From: Thermoflexus hugenholtzii
GTDB taxonomy: Bacteria > Chloroflexota > Anaerolineae > Thermoflexales > Thermoflexaceae
Direction: 5' to 3'
DNA length: 64,000 bases
Assembly (NCBI RefSeq): GCF_018771565.1
Contig: NZ_CP076326.1
Location: forward strand, 3,107,785 to 3,171,784
Each line of letters opens with the position of its first letter. Within the stretch, counting starts at the first letter, position 1. Shown here piece by piece: positions 29,449 to 38,028 of this stretch. Made by a program: the position numbers and the translations under genes. Under the pieces are notes generated by a model that saw nothing but the letters and a program-made list of their open reading frames with translations, did no database searches and was not told the origin of the DNA.

Positions 29449-29985
29449 TCAGCGGGGCTCCGGCTGGCCCAGCAGCGCGCGGACCGCCTCGAGGGCGGCG
29501 TCGTAGTTGGGGTGCTGGGCGATCTCGGGGACATACTCAACGTAGCGGATCGTCCCGTCGCGGTCCAGGACGAAGACCGCGCGCTGCTCCAGGCGGAGCT
29601 CCTTGACCCAGGTCCCGTAGGCCTGGCCGAAGGCCATCTCCCGATGATCGGAGGCCAGGAGGACGTGCTGGGCGTTGGCCTCGGCGGCCCAGCGGCGCTG
29701 GGCGAAGGGGAGATCCGCGCTGACCGTGATGAGGACCACCTCGTCCCCGAAGCGGGCCACCTCCTGATCGAAGCGGCGCGTCTGGGCGTCGCACACCCCG
29801 GTGTCCAGGGAGGGCACCACGCTGAGGATGCGGATCTTGCCATCGGTGCTGCGGATGCGGAAGGGGCTCAGATCGGGGGCCACCAGCTCCACATCGGGGG
29901 CGACGTCGCCCACCCGGAGGGGCTCCCCGATCACCGTCAAGGGCTTGCCGCGGAAAGTCACCGCCCCGAAGCGCTCCACCGTCAT
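29449..29985 (-). CDS. tpx: Thiol peroxidase (Tpx-type peroxiredoxin), single-cysteine form
   Basis: 178 residues. The Tpx signature PSLDTGVCDAQTRRF holds the peroxidatic Cys65, followed by TVSADLPFAQRRW. In two-cysteine Tpx enzymes the resolving cysteine follows directly after the RW; here that position is Ala and there is no other cysteine in the protein, so it must work as a 1-Cys peroxidase reduced by an external thiol. It is cytoplasmic and detoxifies hydroperoxides. The start follows GGAGGTGGTGG. Confidence 0.92.
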   Translation of the reverse strand: MTVERFGAVTFRGKPLTVIGEPLRVGDVAPDVELVAPDLSPFRIRSTDGKIRILSVVPSLDTGVCDAQTRRFDQEVARFGDEVVLITVSADLPFAQRRWAAEANAQHVLLASDHREMAFGQAYGTWVKELRLEQRAVFVLDRDGTIRYVEYVPEIAQHPNYDAALEAVRALLGQPEPR

Positions 29986-30534
29986 CCACCACCTCCTGGA
30001 GGGTTCAGGATGGACCCGGGCGCTCCCGGATGGGTCCGGAACCCGTCACGGGATCCCCGGGTTTCGGATCGCAAGGCTCATTCTAATTCGTGCGGCGAAG
30101 GCGGTCCACTCTTACAGGAGGCGCAGGAAGCCTTCCATGTCGACGGAATGTCCTGTTCGCCCTCCAGACGTTGCGCTCCGGCTTAGATCTGCAAGCCCAA
30201 GGTGCATCGGCGTCGCGCCGATGATCCACCCAAACATAGGACTTGCCCCGAGCATCCCGCGCTTCAGCTGTTAGATGCATCATCGATTCTTGTTTTTCCG
30301 ACAGAATTTTAACTTTCTCCTAACATATTCGTTTTAGCATGAGTTAAATCGTGCCCTCTTCTCCGCTTACCGATCCGCATTTTCGGCCTGAGGATCGTCG
30401 TCTCCGAGGGCAGGGGATGCTCCGGGAGCCGATCCTGACCTGGAGATCTCTCGGCGCTATGGGGGAGAAGCCAGGCGCCTGACCGGTAGGGCCATCCTCA
30501 GCCGATCCTTTGATTGCGAACCTGGAGGGAATCT
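29986..30534. other. Long intergenic region with possible structured leader
   Basis: 549 bases without a convincing gene. A perfect 8-bp hairpin CATCGGCG-TCG-CGCCGATG sits near 30208. An AT-rich stretch at about 30290-30350 is the likely promoter zone for the downstream + strand genes. The following ~185 bases are GC-rich with several complementary segments (GGCCT near 30390 with AGGGCC near 30490; GGCGC/GCGCC near 30455-30480), suggesting a folded 5' leader. I could not match it to a riboswitch class. Confidence 0.45.
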
Positions 30535-31377
30535 ATGGGTCATCCACACCGATGGGCTCGGGCGCTCTGGGGCTTCCGAGGGCCGGCGCGCGGGATCCTC
30601 TCGCTCTTGCTTGCGTTTCTCGCCCTGGGCGGGGGAGCCTTGCAGGCCCGGGCGGACCATGACGGCAATCCCGAGATCCGCGACATCGCTCTGGCGGTCC
30701 CCCAAACCCATGCCCTCTGCCCGAACGGCTCGGATTTCGATACGATCGCTGTGAGCAACGTGGGCAGCCGCTGGCTCCGCGGCTTCGTGCAGCTGGACTT
30801 CGTGATCCCCAACGGCGGGGGCCGCCAGATGGCCCAGCGCTGGGAGGTCCTTCAGGGCGGAGACTATACGCTGCAGGTGATCTACCCGGCCTGGGAAGCC
30901 TGGCCCGCCGGGTTCTTCGAGATGCACGTGGATCTGGCCCTGGAGGTCTACCCCACCGAAGCCGACGCCCGGGCCGGAACGAACCTCCTGGGAGTGATCG
31001 GTCCCGGCCACCCATGGGATATCTTCTGCCTCGCCGGGCAACCCGCTCCCTCCCCCACGCCCACGGCCACCGCAACGCCCATGGCGCCTCCCACCGGAAC
31101 GCCCACATCGACACCCGCCCCGCCCACACCGACGCCTCCGATGCCCTCCATCGGAACCCCGACGCCCACCGCCCCGGTTCCCGCCACGGCCGTCCCTCCC
31201 TTGCCCATGCCGCTTTCCCCCACCCCGCGCCCCACGGAGCCGCTGGATGGGGAGCTGCTGGGACCCACCGGGGGATCCGGGGAGTCTTCCCGCTCGGTTC
31301 CGACGGCCATCGTCCTGGGGATCGCCGGCGGCCTCCTGATCCTTGGGTTGCGCTCCCGCTCGTGGGCCCGGCGATAG
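30535..31377 (+). CDS. Secreted surface protein with sortase-like C-terminal signal
   Basis: 280 residues from the ATG after GGAGGGAATCT. A signal peptide (hydrophobic core SLLLAFLALGGGALQARA) is followed by a globular domain of about 140 residues of unknown fold (HGNPEIRDIALAVPQTHALCP at its start), then a long Pro/Thr-rich linker with many PTPT repeats. The C-terminus reads LLGPTGGSG (residues 241-249), then the hydrophobic segment PTAIVLGIAGGLLILGL and a positively charged tail RSRSWARR. That order, pentapeptide-like motif, membrane span, basic tail, is the cell-wall sorting signal layout, although LGPTG is not a canonical LPxTG. The sortase gene follows after 32 bases. Confidence 0.75.
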   Translation: MGHPHRWARALWGFRGPARGILSLLLAFLALGGGALQARADHDGNPEIRDIALAVPQTHALCPNGSDFDTIAVSNVGSRWLRGFVQLDFVIPNGGGRQMAQRWEVLQGGDYTLQVIYPAWEAWPAGFFEMHVDLALEVYPTEADARAGTNLLGVIGPGHPWDIFCLAGQPAPSPTPTATATPMAPPTGTPTSTPAPPTPTPPMPSIGTPTPTAPVPATAVPPLPMPLSPTPRPTEPLDGELLGPTGGSGESSRSVPTAIVLGIAGGLLILGLRSRSWARR

Positions 31378-31409
31378 GCGCTTCATCCGGCCACCGGGGA
31401 GGATGCCGG

Positions 31410-32147
31410 ATGCCCGGCCGGGAGTGGGGAGCATGGGCCCTGGCGCTGACGCTGATCCTCGGGCCGTTGCCCGGCTCCATCCGGGATCCGTGTTGCTCGG
31501 GGGTGCTGCCGGGGATGGCGAAGGCGAGCCAGGAGGGATCCGCACCGCTTGCCGGCGTGCCGGCGTCGGAGGTCGGGCCCGCTCCATCCCCGATGTCCTT
31601 GTCCTGGTGGACAGCGTGGCCACAAGCACCGACGTTTTCGCCTCCGGAGACGCCGGCCCGTGGAGTTCCCTTGCGGATCACGGTCCCCGCCATCGGCCTG
31701 GACGCGCCCGTGCGGGTTGCGCCGTCGCGGATCGTCCTTATAGCGGGGCGCCGCTACCGGGAATGGCTCGCCCCCGACGCGCCGGCGGCCGGCTGGATCC
31801 CGACCTCGGCCCGGGTCGGGGAGATCGGGAACCTGGTGCTCAACGGGCACCACAATATCGCCGGCGCGGTCTTCCGCCATCTGGTCGATCTTCCCCTCGG
31901 GGCGCGCATCCGGATCGATGCGGTCGGCGGCGCGCGAGAATATGAGATCATCGAACGCCGCATCCTCCCGGAGCGGGACCAGCCGCTCGCGGTCCGGGAG
32001 TCCAACGCCCGCTGGATCCAGGCGACGGCCGAGGAGCGGCTGACCCTCGTCACCTGCTGGCCGCCGTGGAGCAACTCCCACCGCCTGATCCTCATCGCCC
32101 ATCCTCTCCCCTCCTCCGGGCCCCACGGGGTCTGGCTTGCCCCGTAG
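31410..32147 (+). CDS. Sortase (class D/E-like)
   Basis: 245 residues from the ATG after GGGGAGGATGCCGG. An N-terminal signal/anchor and a Pro-rich spacer lead into the sortase beta-barrel (LRITVPAIGLDAPV onward). Catalytic residues are visible: His147 or His148 in NGHHN, Cys216 in TLVTCWPPW, and Arg225 in SHRLILIAH. The compact TLVTC form is typical of the single-domain sortases in Actinobacteria and Chloroflexota. It should cleave and attach, or polymerise, surface proteins outside the membrane. The upstream neighbour with its C-terminal sorting-like signal is the likely substrate. Confidence 0.9.
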   Translation: MPGREWGAWALALTLILGPLPGSIRDPCCSGVLPGMAKASQEGSAPLAGVPASEVGPAPSPMSLSWWTAWPQAPTFSPPETPARGVPLRITVPAIGLDAPVRVAPSRIVLIAGRRYREWLAPDAPAAGWIPTSARVGEIGNLVLNGHHNIAGAVFRHLVDLPLGARIRIDAVGGAREYEIIERRILPERDQPLAVRESNARWIQATAEERLTLVTCWPPWSNSHRLILIAHPLPSSGPHGVWLAP

Positions 32148-32216
32148 CGGTGAACTCCCGGCTCCCCCTTGCGTTACAATGGAAACGGGGATCCATCCCA
32201 TCGGGCGAGGCGGACC

Positions 32217-32654
32217 ATGGGACGCAAGATCCGCGTGTTGATCGCCAAGCCGGGGCTGGACGGGCATGATCGGGGGGCCAAGGTGGTCGCCCGGGCCCTC
32301 CGGGACGCAGGGTTCGAGGTCATTTACACCGGGTTGCGCCAGACCCCCGAGATGATCGCCGAGGCCGCCCTGCAGGAGGACGTGGATGTGGTCGGCCTCT
32401 CGATCCTCTCCGGCGCCCATATGACGTTGCTCCCCCGTGTGGTGGAAGAGCTCCGCAAGCGCGGCCTGGACGATGTGCTGGTCATCGCCGGGGGCATCAT
32501 CCCGGAGGAAGATGTGCCGGCCCTCAAGGCCGCCGGCATCCACGAGGTATTCGGGCCGGGGACCAGCACCGAGGCCATCGTGCGGTTCATCTGCGATCAC
32601 TTCGGCATCCGGCCAGAGGATCTGAAGGCGGCCGGAGAGCCGGTGGCACCCTGA
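32217..32654 (+). CDS. Methylmalonyl-CoA mutase B12-binding subunit
   Basis: 145 residues, only the cobalamin-binding domain. [21 protein letters not shown] contains the DxHxxG motif with His17 as lower axial ligand to cobalt; [19 protein letters not shown] and [28 protein letters not shown] are the remaining B12-fold signatures. In organisms with split mutase this subunit pairs with a separate catalytic chain, which is not in the window. The gene directly precedes meaB, supporting the assignment. The ATG was chosen where homology begins; a TACAAT -10-like box lies about 40 bases upstream. Confidence 0.93.
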   Translation: MGRKIRVLIAKPGLDGHDRGAKVVARALRDAGFEVIYTGLRQTPEMIAEAALQEDVDVVGLSILSGAHMTLLPRVVEELRKRGLDDVLVIAGGIIPEEDVPALKAAGIHEVFGPGTSTEAIVRFICDHFGIRPEDLKAAGEPVAP

Positions 32655-32672
32655 GCAGGAGCGAAGCCTTCC

Positions 32673-33671
32673 ATGGGAGATCCGATCGCTCTCTTCGAAC
32701 GCGCCCGGGCGGGGGACCGCCGGGCGCTGGCGCGGATGCTCTCCCTGCTGGAGGAAGGCGGGGAGGCGGCGGCCCGGCTGAGCGCCCATCTTTTCCCTTA
32801 CACCGGGAACGCCTATGTGATCGGGATCACCGGCCCCCCTGGCTCCGGGAAGAGCACGCTGGTGAACGCCCTGGCCCGGGCCTATCGGGAACGGGGAGAG
32901 ACGGTGGGGATCATCGCCGTGGACCCCACCAGCCCCTTTACCGGCGGCGCCCTGCTCGGGGACCGCATCCGGATGCAGGATGTGGCGATGGATCCGGGGG
33001 TTTTCATCCGGAGCATGGCCACCCGGGGCAGCCTGGGCGGGCTGGCCCGGGCGACCCAGGAGGTCCTCCGGGCCCTGGACGCCGTGGGCTTTCAGCGGAT
33101 CCTGGTGGAGACGGTAGGGGCAGGCCAGGTGGAAGTGGACATCGCCCGCGCGGCTGACACGGTGATCGTGGTGCAGGCTCCCGGCCTGGGGGATGACATC
33201 CAGGCGATCAAAGCGGGCATCCTGGAGATCGCGGACATCCTGGTGGTCAACAAGGCGGATCGGGAAGGCGCGGCCGCCACCCTGCATATCCTGCGCTCGA
33301 TGCTCTCCCTGGGCCAGCCCGCTGTCATCCGTCACCACGGACAGACGATGGCCATCCAGCGGGTGGAGCCGGCCACGGAGGGCTGGACCCCTCCGATCCT
33401 GCAGACCGTTGCCCTCTCCGGCCAGGGGATCCCCGAGCTGGTGGAGGCGATCGAGCGCCATCGGACGTATCTGGAGCAGAGCGGGGAAGGGGAGGCCCGA
33501 CGCCGGCGGCGGGTGGCGGAGGAGCTGGCCGCCCGAGTCCGCGAACGGTTATGGGCTCGCATCGCCCAGCGGGTGGGCCGCGCCCGCCTGGATGGGCTGG
33601 TGGATCAGCTCATGCGCCGGGAGATCGATTTCTCCACCGCTGTGGAGCAACTTCTGGAAGGCCTGGGATAA
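32673..33671 (+). CDS. meaB: Methylmalonyl-CoA mutase-associated GTPase MeaB
   Basis: 332 residues. Walker A GPPGSGKST at residues 54-62, GIIAVDPTSPFTGGALLGDRIRM, the ETVGAGQVEVDIA switch region and VVNKADREGA (NKxD guanine specificity) are all present. It is a G3E-family GTPase that protects and reloads methylmalonyl-CoA mutase with cofactor. The gene starts 18 bases after the B12 subunit. Confidence 0.96.
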   Translation: MGDPIALFERARAGDRRALARMLSLLEEGGEAAARLSAHLFPYTGNAYVIGITGPPGSGKSTLVNALARAYRERGETVGIIAVDPTSPFTGGALLGDRIRMQDVAMDPGVFIRSMATRGSLGGLARATQEVLRALDAVGFQRILVETVGAGQVEVDIARAADTVIVVQAPGLGDDIQAIKAGILEIADILVVNKADREGAAATLHILRSMLSLGQPAVIRHHGQTMAIQRVEPATEGWTPPILQTVALSGQGIPELVEAIERHRTYLEQSGEGEARRRRRVAEELAARVRERLWARIAQRVGRARLDGLVDQLMRREIDFSTAVEQLLEGLG

Positions 33672-33689
33672 GGGAGGTGGCCTCCAACC

Positions 33690-34757
33690 ATGACCGTGCG
33701 GATCGCGCTGGATGCCATGGGGGGCGATCACGCCCCCCGCGTCCCGGTGGAAGGCGCCCTGCGGGCGCTGCGGGAGATCCCGGATCTCCACATCCTCCTG
33801 GTCGGCCCGGAGGACCGCCTCCGGGCGACGCTGGGCCGCCATGCGGCTGGCCTCCCGCTCTCCATCGTCCACGCCTCCCAGGTTGTGGAGATGCATGAAC
33901 ACACCATCGCCGTGAAAGCGAAACGGGACTCCTCCATGGTGGTGGGGATGCGGCTGGTGCGCGCCGGGGAGGCGGACGCCTTCGTCTCGATGGGGAACAC
34001 GGGGGCGGTGATGGCGGCGGCCCTCTTCCACCTGGGACGGATCCCCGGCATCGACCGGCCGGCGCTGGCCACCCTGTATCCCACCCTCCGGGGGCACTGC
34101 TTGCTGCTCGACATCGGCGCGAACACCGATCCGAAGCCGGAGCACCTGGTGCAGTTCGCCATGATGGGCGTGGTCTACGCCGAGCGGGTGCTGGGGTGGC
34201 CCCGCCCCCGGTTGGGGATCCTCTCCAACGGGGAGGAGCCGGGCAAGGGCTCCATCCTGGTCCGGGAAGCCTACCGCCGTCTGGAGGCCAGCGGGCTGAA
34301 CTTCATCGGCAACGTCGAGGGGAAGGACATCCCCCGGGGAGCGGCCGATGTGGTGGTGACGGACGGCTTCACCGGTAACGTCGTGGTCAAACACACGGAG
34401 GGGTTCGTCACCTTCCTGGTTCGTTTCCTCAAGGCCCAGCTGACCGACGGCGCCCTGGACCGCGCGGGGCTGGCGATGGCGTTGCCGGGGTTGCTTCTGG
34501 CCGCCCCCGGCCTGCTGCTGTTGCTCCCCAGCCTTCGGGCGATCCTCCGCCGCCTGGATTACCGGGAGTATGGCGGGGCGCCCCTCCTGGGCGTGGATGG
34601 GGTGGTGGTGATCGGGCACGGTCGCTCCGACGCCAAAGCCGTCAAAAACGCGATTCACGCTGCCGTCCGGGCTGTGCGCGGCCGGATGCTGGCCGCCATC
34701 CGGGAAGGCCTCACCGCCCTCCAGGCTTCCGCCTCGCTGGAAGCAGCCGTCCGCTGA
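33690..34757 (+). CDS. plsX: Phosphate acyltransferase PlsX
   Basis: 355 residues. N-terminal IALDAMGGDHAP, SMGNTGAVMAAALF, LLDIGANTDPKPEHLVQFA and VVVTDGFTGNVVVKHTEG match PlsX throughout. It converts acyl-ACP to acyl-phosphate for phospholipid synthesis, at the membrane surface. A hydrophobic Leu-rich helix (about residues 260-290) fits a membrane-associating segment. It follows meaB by 18 bases with the ribosome site GGGAGG. Confidence 0.96.
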   Translation: MTVRIALDAMGGDHAPRVPVEGALRALREIPDLHILLVGPEDRLRATLGRHAAGLPLSIVHASQVVEMHEHTIAVKAKRDSSMVVGMRLVRAGEADAFVSMGNTGAVMAAALFHLGRIPGIDRPALATLYPTLRGHCLLLDIGANTDPKPEHLVQFAMMGVVYAERVLGWPRPRLGILSNGEEPGKGSILVREAYRRLEASGLNFIGNVEGKDIPRGAADVVVTDGFTGNVVVKHTEGFVTFLVRFLKAQLTDGALDRAGLAMALPGLLLAAPGLLLLLPSLRAILRRLDYREYGGAPLLGVDGVVVIGHGRSDAKAVKNAIHAAVRAVRGRMLAAIREGLTALQASASLEAAVR

Positions 34758-34782
34758 ACGAAAGGCCGTGGGGTTGTCGTCC

Positions 34783-35778
34783 ATGGCGGTGGTCTCCGTG
34801 ATCGCCACGGTCAAAAACGAGGTCGCTTCCATCCAGGAGCTCCTGGATTCCCTGGCGGCGCAATCCCATCCGCCCGACGAGGTGGTCATCGCCGATGGAG
34901 GGTCCACGGATGGAACTCTGGAGCGCCTGCGGGCGGAGCGGCGGCTGCCCCTGCGGGTGATCGAGGCCCCGGGGGCCAACATCGCCCAGGGGCGCAACCG
35001 GGCGATTGCCGCTGCCCGGGGGGAGATCATCGCCGTGACCGATGCCGGGGTGCGCCTGCATCCGGACTGGCTGCGTCACCTGCTCCGCCCCTTCCGGGAG
35101 CGGCCGGAGACCATGGTCGCGGCTGGCTTCTTCCTGCCGGATCCCCGAACGCCTTTTGAGGTGGCCATGGCGGCCACGGTGCTGCCCGAGCTGCGGGACA
35201 TCCGGCCCGAGCGGTTCTGGCCCTCCAGCCGTTCCGTGGCCTTCCGGAAGTCCGCCTGGGAGGCGGTGGGCGGCTACCCCGAGTGGCTGGATTACTGCGA
35301 GGATCTGATCTTCGACTTCGCCCTCTATGAGCGCTTCGGTCCCTTCGCCTTCGTCCCCGAGGCGGTGGTTTATTTCCGCCCCCGGCCGACCCTGCGGGCC
35401 TTCTTTTTGCAGTATTACCGATATGCGCGGGGGGATGGGAAGGCGGACCTGTGGCGGCTGCGCCATGCCATCCGCTACGGCACCTATCTGGGTCTGGTCC
35501 CGTTGCTGGCCGGGCTCAGCCTGGGGGTGCATCCATTGTTCGCCCTGGGGTATCTCCTCGGGGGCGCGCTGTATCTGCGAACCCCCTACCGGAGGCTTTT
35601 CCGGCTCTGGGAGGGCTACCCTTGGGAGGATCGGATCCGGATGCTGGGGTGGGTGCCGCTGATCCGGGTCTGGGGGGACATCGCGAAGATGTGCGGGTAT
35701 CCGGTGGGGGTCTGGTGGCGCTGGCGTCACCGACGCGGCCTCCGCCGCCTCCGGGGCTCCACCGGCCTTTCCCGGTGA
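34783..35778 (+). CDS. Glycosyltransferase family 2
   Basis: 331 residues from ATG 34783; an in-frame GTG 15 bases upstream is an alternative. The GT-A nucleotide-binding part begins VSVIATVKNEVASIQELLDSL and includes VVIADGGSTDGTLERL (donor-binding Asp residues), NIAQGRNRAIAAARGEIIAVTDAGV, and the DYCEDLIFDFALY acceptor/catalytic region. Two C-terminal hydrophobic segments (GLVPLLAGLSLGVHPLFALGY and beyond) suggest membrane association. Likely makes a surface glycan or glycolipid; it follows plsX closely, so linkage to lipid metabolism is possible. Confidence 0.88.
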   Translation: MAVVSVIATVKNEVASIQELLDSLAAQSHPPDEVVIADGGSTDGTLERLRAERRLPLRVIEAPGANIAQGRNRAIAAARGEIIAVTDAGVRLHPDWLRHLLRPFRERPETMVAAGFFLPDPRTPFEVAMAATVLPELRDIRPERFWPSSRSVAFRKSAWEAVGGYPEWLDYCEDLIFDFALYERFGPFAFVPEAVVYFRPRPTLRAFFLQYYRYARGDGKADLWRLRHAIRYGTYLGLVPLLAGLSLGVHPLFALGYLLGGALYLRTPYRRLFRLWEGYPWEDRIRMLGWVPLIRVWGDIAKMCGYPVGVWWRWRHRRGLRRLRGSTGLSR

Positions 35779-35791
35779 TCCTCCCTTGTCG

Positions 35792-35957
35792 GTAGGAGCG
35801 GCTTCCGCCGCGAACGCTTGCGTCATCGAAGACCGGGGTTCGGGCGAAACCCCTCCTGCGTAAGCCGAAATTCATTTCGGCACCTTTTTGTAGGAGCGGC
35901 TTCCGCCGCGACCCTTACGTCATCAAAGACTGGGGTTCGGGGTGAAAGCCCCTCCCA
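35792..35957. repeat. Two copies of a REP-like palindromic repeat
   Basis: GTAGGAGCGGCTTCCGCCGC occurs at 35792 and again at 35890, 98 bp apart. Each core contains the GCGG-CTTC-CGCC type inverted repeat and is followed by a related ~50-bp tail (CGTCATC.AAGAC.GGGGTTCGGG...). Between them is GCCGAAAT-TC-ATTTCGGC, another hairpin. The unit resembles the REP/BIME-type dispersed repeats of proteobacteria. The remaining 35958-36058 shows nothing else. Confidence 0.85.
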
Positions 35958-36058
35958 CCAGGAGCGACATGTTCCTTCTCGCATCCCGTGAAAGTGGAGC
36001 CCAGGGTTCATAATCCAGGATGCGCGGATTTGGGGGGGCGGTAGGTCTCCGGCTACCA

Positions 36059-36081
36059 TTGAGGATGAGCATTGTCCTCAA
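36059..36081. promoter_or_regulatory. Palindrome upstream of the ctaA-ctaB fusion
   Basis: TTGAGGA-nine bases-TCCTCAA, a perfect 7-bp dyad about 50 bases before the start codon. The size and place suit a repressor operator. No paired -35/-10 is obvious. Confidence 0.4.
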
Positions 36082-36132
36082 CATCCGAACAGATCCCGGC
36101 CCACGCCGGCCGGATGTGTGCGGAGGCCTCGG

Positions 36133-37947
36133 ATGGCGAACGGGAAAAGCGGCAAGGGCTTGCGCGGGCTGCTGGTCCTCACGGCCCTGGTCATCGGCTT
36201 GCTGACGGCTTGGGGCGCCCTGGTGCGCAGCACAGGATCCGGCCTCGGTTGCCCGGACTGGCCGCTGTGCCACGGCCGGCTCTTCCCCCCGATGGAGGAC
36301 CTCGCCGCGTGGTTGGAGTGGATCCACCGGTTGCTGGCCGCCAGCGCCACGCCGCTGCTTTTCCTCTCCGCGCTCCTCGCCTGGCGGCGGGAGCGCCAGC
36401 CGGCCCTGTATCGGCCTCTCTTCTGGGCCCTGGGGCTGGTTTTCGGTCAGGCCCTTCTGGGCGGGCTGACGGTGATCCTGGAGCTTCCCCCCACCATCGT
36501 GGCCGTGCACCTGGCCATGGCCCTCAGCATCCTCGCCCTCACCCTCGTGGCCGCCACTCGCGCCTTCGCCCCCTGGGCGGCGCGTCCTCCCCATCGCGAT
36601 CTCGCGGCGATCCAGCCTGCGGCCGCAGCGGTGCGCGCCATTGGGATGGTCGGACTGGCGTTGTTTGCCCTGACGCTGGTGGGGGCCACGGTGACGGGGA
36701 GCGGTGCCTCCTGGGCGTGTTCCTCCTGGCCCTTCTGTGAAGGCTGGACGATCTGGCCCGGGGATCTGCTCGGCCGGGTCCACATGCTCCACCGGCTGGT
36801 CGCCCTGGGCGTGGGGGTCGCGCTGATATGGCTTGCGGTCCGCCTGGCTGCCTGGCCCGGGATCCCCCGCGGGATCTTCCGCTGGATGATCGCGGCCTGC
36901 GTGCTCTATCTGATTCAGATCGGACTGGGGGCCATCAACCTGTGGATGGGGTTCCCCGCTCTGCTGAACACGCTGCACCTCGGGCTGGCGACAGCGATTT
37001 GGGCGGCGGTCGTCATCGCCTGGGTGTGGGCGCTGGGGGAGGCCCAGTGGGCCGAGCCGGCCCTTCAGGAGGCGGTGCGGTTGCGTCACCTCTGGGAGCC
37101 TTATTTCACCCTCACCAAGCCGGGGATCGTGGCCCTGCTGCTGGTGACCACGGCCGGGGCGATGCTGATCGCCCAGAGCGGATTGCCCCCCATCCTCACC
37201 TTCATCTACACCCTGCTGGGAGGGTTCCTGGTCTCCGGTGGGGCCAACGCCATGAACAATGTGTGGGATGCGGACCTGGACCAGCGGATGCACCGCACCG
37301 CCCGGCGCCCGATCCCGGCCGGGCGCATCGGCCGGCGGGAGGCTGCGGTGGTGGCCTTGCTTTTCTCTGCCCTTGGGTTGCTCCTGTTGTGGACCTTCGT
37401 CAACGCCACGGCGGCGGGGCTGGCCCTGGCCGGCTGGATCTGGTATGTGGGGATCTACACGATGATCCTCAAGCGCTGGAGCCCCCAGAACATCGTGATC
37501 GGCGGGGCGGCGGGAGGGTTCGCGCCGCTGGTGGGCTGGGCCGCGATCACCGGCCGCGTGGATCCCATGGCCCTTTTCCTTTTCGCGTTGATCTTCTTCT
37601 GGACGCCGCCCCATACCTGGGCCTTCGCCATTCTCACCGAGCGGGATTACCGGGAGGCGGGGATCCCGATGCTGCCGGTGGTCACCGGCGCCCGCCCGGC
37701 GGCCCTCCAGGCGCTGATCTACACGGGGATCCTGGCGGCTCTCGGCCTCGCGCCTTTCCTGATGGGGGCCATGGGTCGGCTGTATCTGGCCGGGTCCCTC
37801 CTGTTGAACGCTTGGCTGTTGGGGCTGGCCCTTCGCCTTTGGCGGGATCCCTCCAAGGCCCATGCCCGCCGGCTTTATCACGCTTCCAACGCCTATCTTT
37901 TCATGTTCTTCGTGATGATGGCTGTGGACCGTCTGGTTCGGCTGTGA
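36133..37947 (+). CDS. Fused heme A synthase (CtaA/Cox15) - heme O synthase (CtaB)
   Basis: 604 residues from the ATG after GGAGGCCTCGG. The N-terminal ~310 residues are CtaA/Cox15: eight-helix pattern, STGSGLGCPDWPLCHG and GSGASWACSSWPFCEGW with cysteine pairs, and heme-ligand histidines in EWIHR, MLHR and TLHLG contexts. The rest is CtaB: YFTLTKPGIVALLL, the prenyl-diphosphate site NAMNNVWDADLDQRMHRTARRP, and SPQNIVIGGAAGGFAPLVGWAA. It should farnesylate heme b to heme O and oxidise it to heme A in one membrane protein, for an aa3-type oxidase. Both halves look complete. Confidence 0.93.
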   Translation: MANGKSGKGLRGLLVLTALVIGLLTAWGALVRSTGSGLGCPDWPLCHGRLFPPMEDLAAWLEWIHRLLAASATPLLFLSALLAWRRERQPALYRPLFWALGLVFGQALLGGLTVILELPPTIVAVHLAMALSILALTLVAATRAFAPWAARPPHRDLAAIQPAAAAVRAIGMVGLALFALTLVGATVTGSGASWACSSWPFCEGWTIWPGDLLGRVHMLHRLVALGVGVALIWLAVRLAAWPGIPRGIFRWMIAACVLYLIQIGLGAINLWMGFPALLNTLHLGLATAIWAAVVIAWVWALGEAQWAEPALQEAVRLRHLWEPYFTLTKPGIVALLLVTTAGAMLIAQSGLPPILTFIYTLLGGFLVSGGANAMNNVWDADLDQRMHRTARRPIPAGRIGRREAAVVALLFSALGLLLLWTFVNATAAGLALAGWIWYVGIYTMILKRWSPQNIVIGGAAGGFAPLVGWAAITGRVDPMALFLFALIFFWTPPHTWAFAILTERDYREAGIPMLPVVTGARPAALQALIYTGILAALGLAPFLMGAMGRLYLAGSLLLNAWLLGLALRLWRDPSKAHARRLYHASNAYLFMFFVMMAVDRLVRL

Positions 37948-38028
37948 ACCGGGGCTCCGGGAGATTTTGGAGAGCGCTCGGGTCCCGTGTGATCATGATG
38001 GCATCCGGCGATGGGGAGGGATCCGGCC

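Noticed and set aside
30065-30190. Possible 3' remnant of a TnpB-type transposon gene (frame ending in CGEGGPLL...)
   Set aside because: Only a short CGEG-like match; no zinc ribbon or catalytic motif is present upstream.
30455-30495. B12-box-like AGCCAGGCGCCTGACC as a cobalamin riboswitch
   Set aside because: The match is gapped and the remaining conserved cobalamin riboswitch segments are absent.
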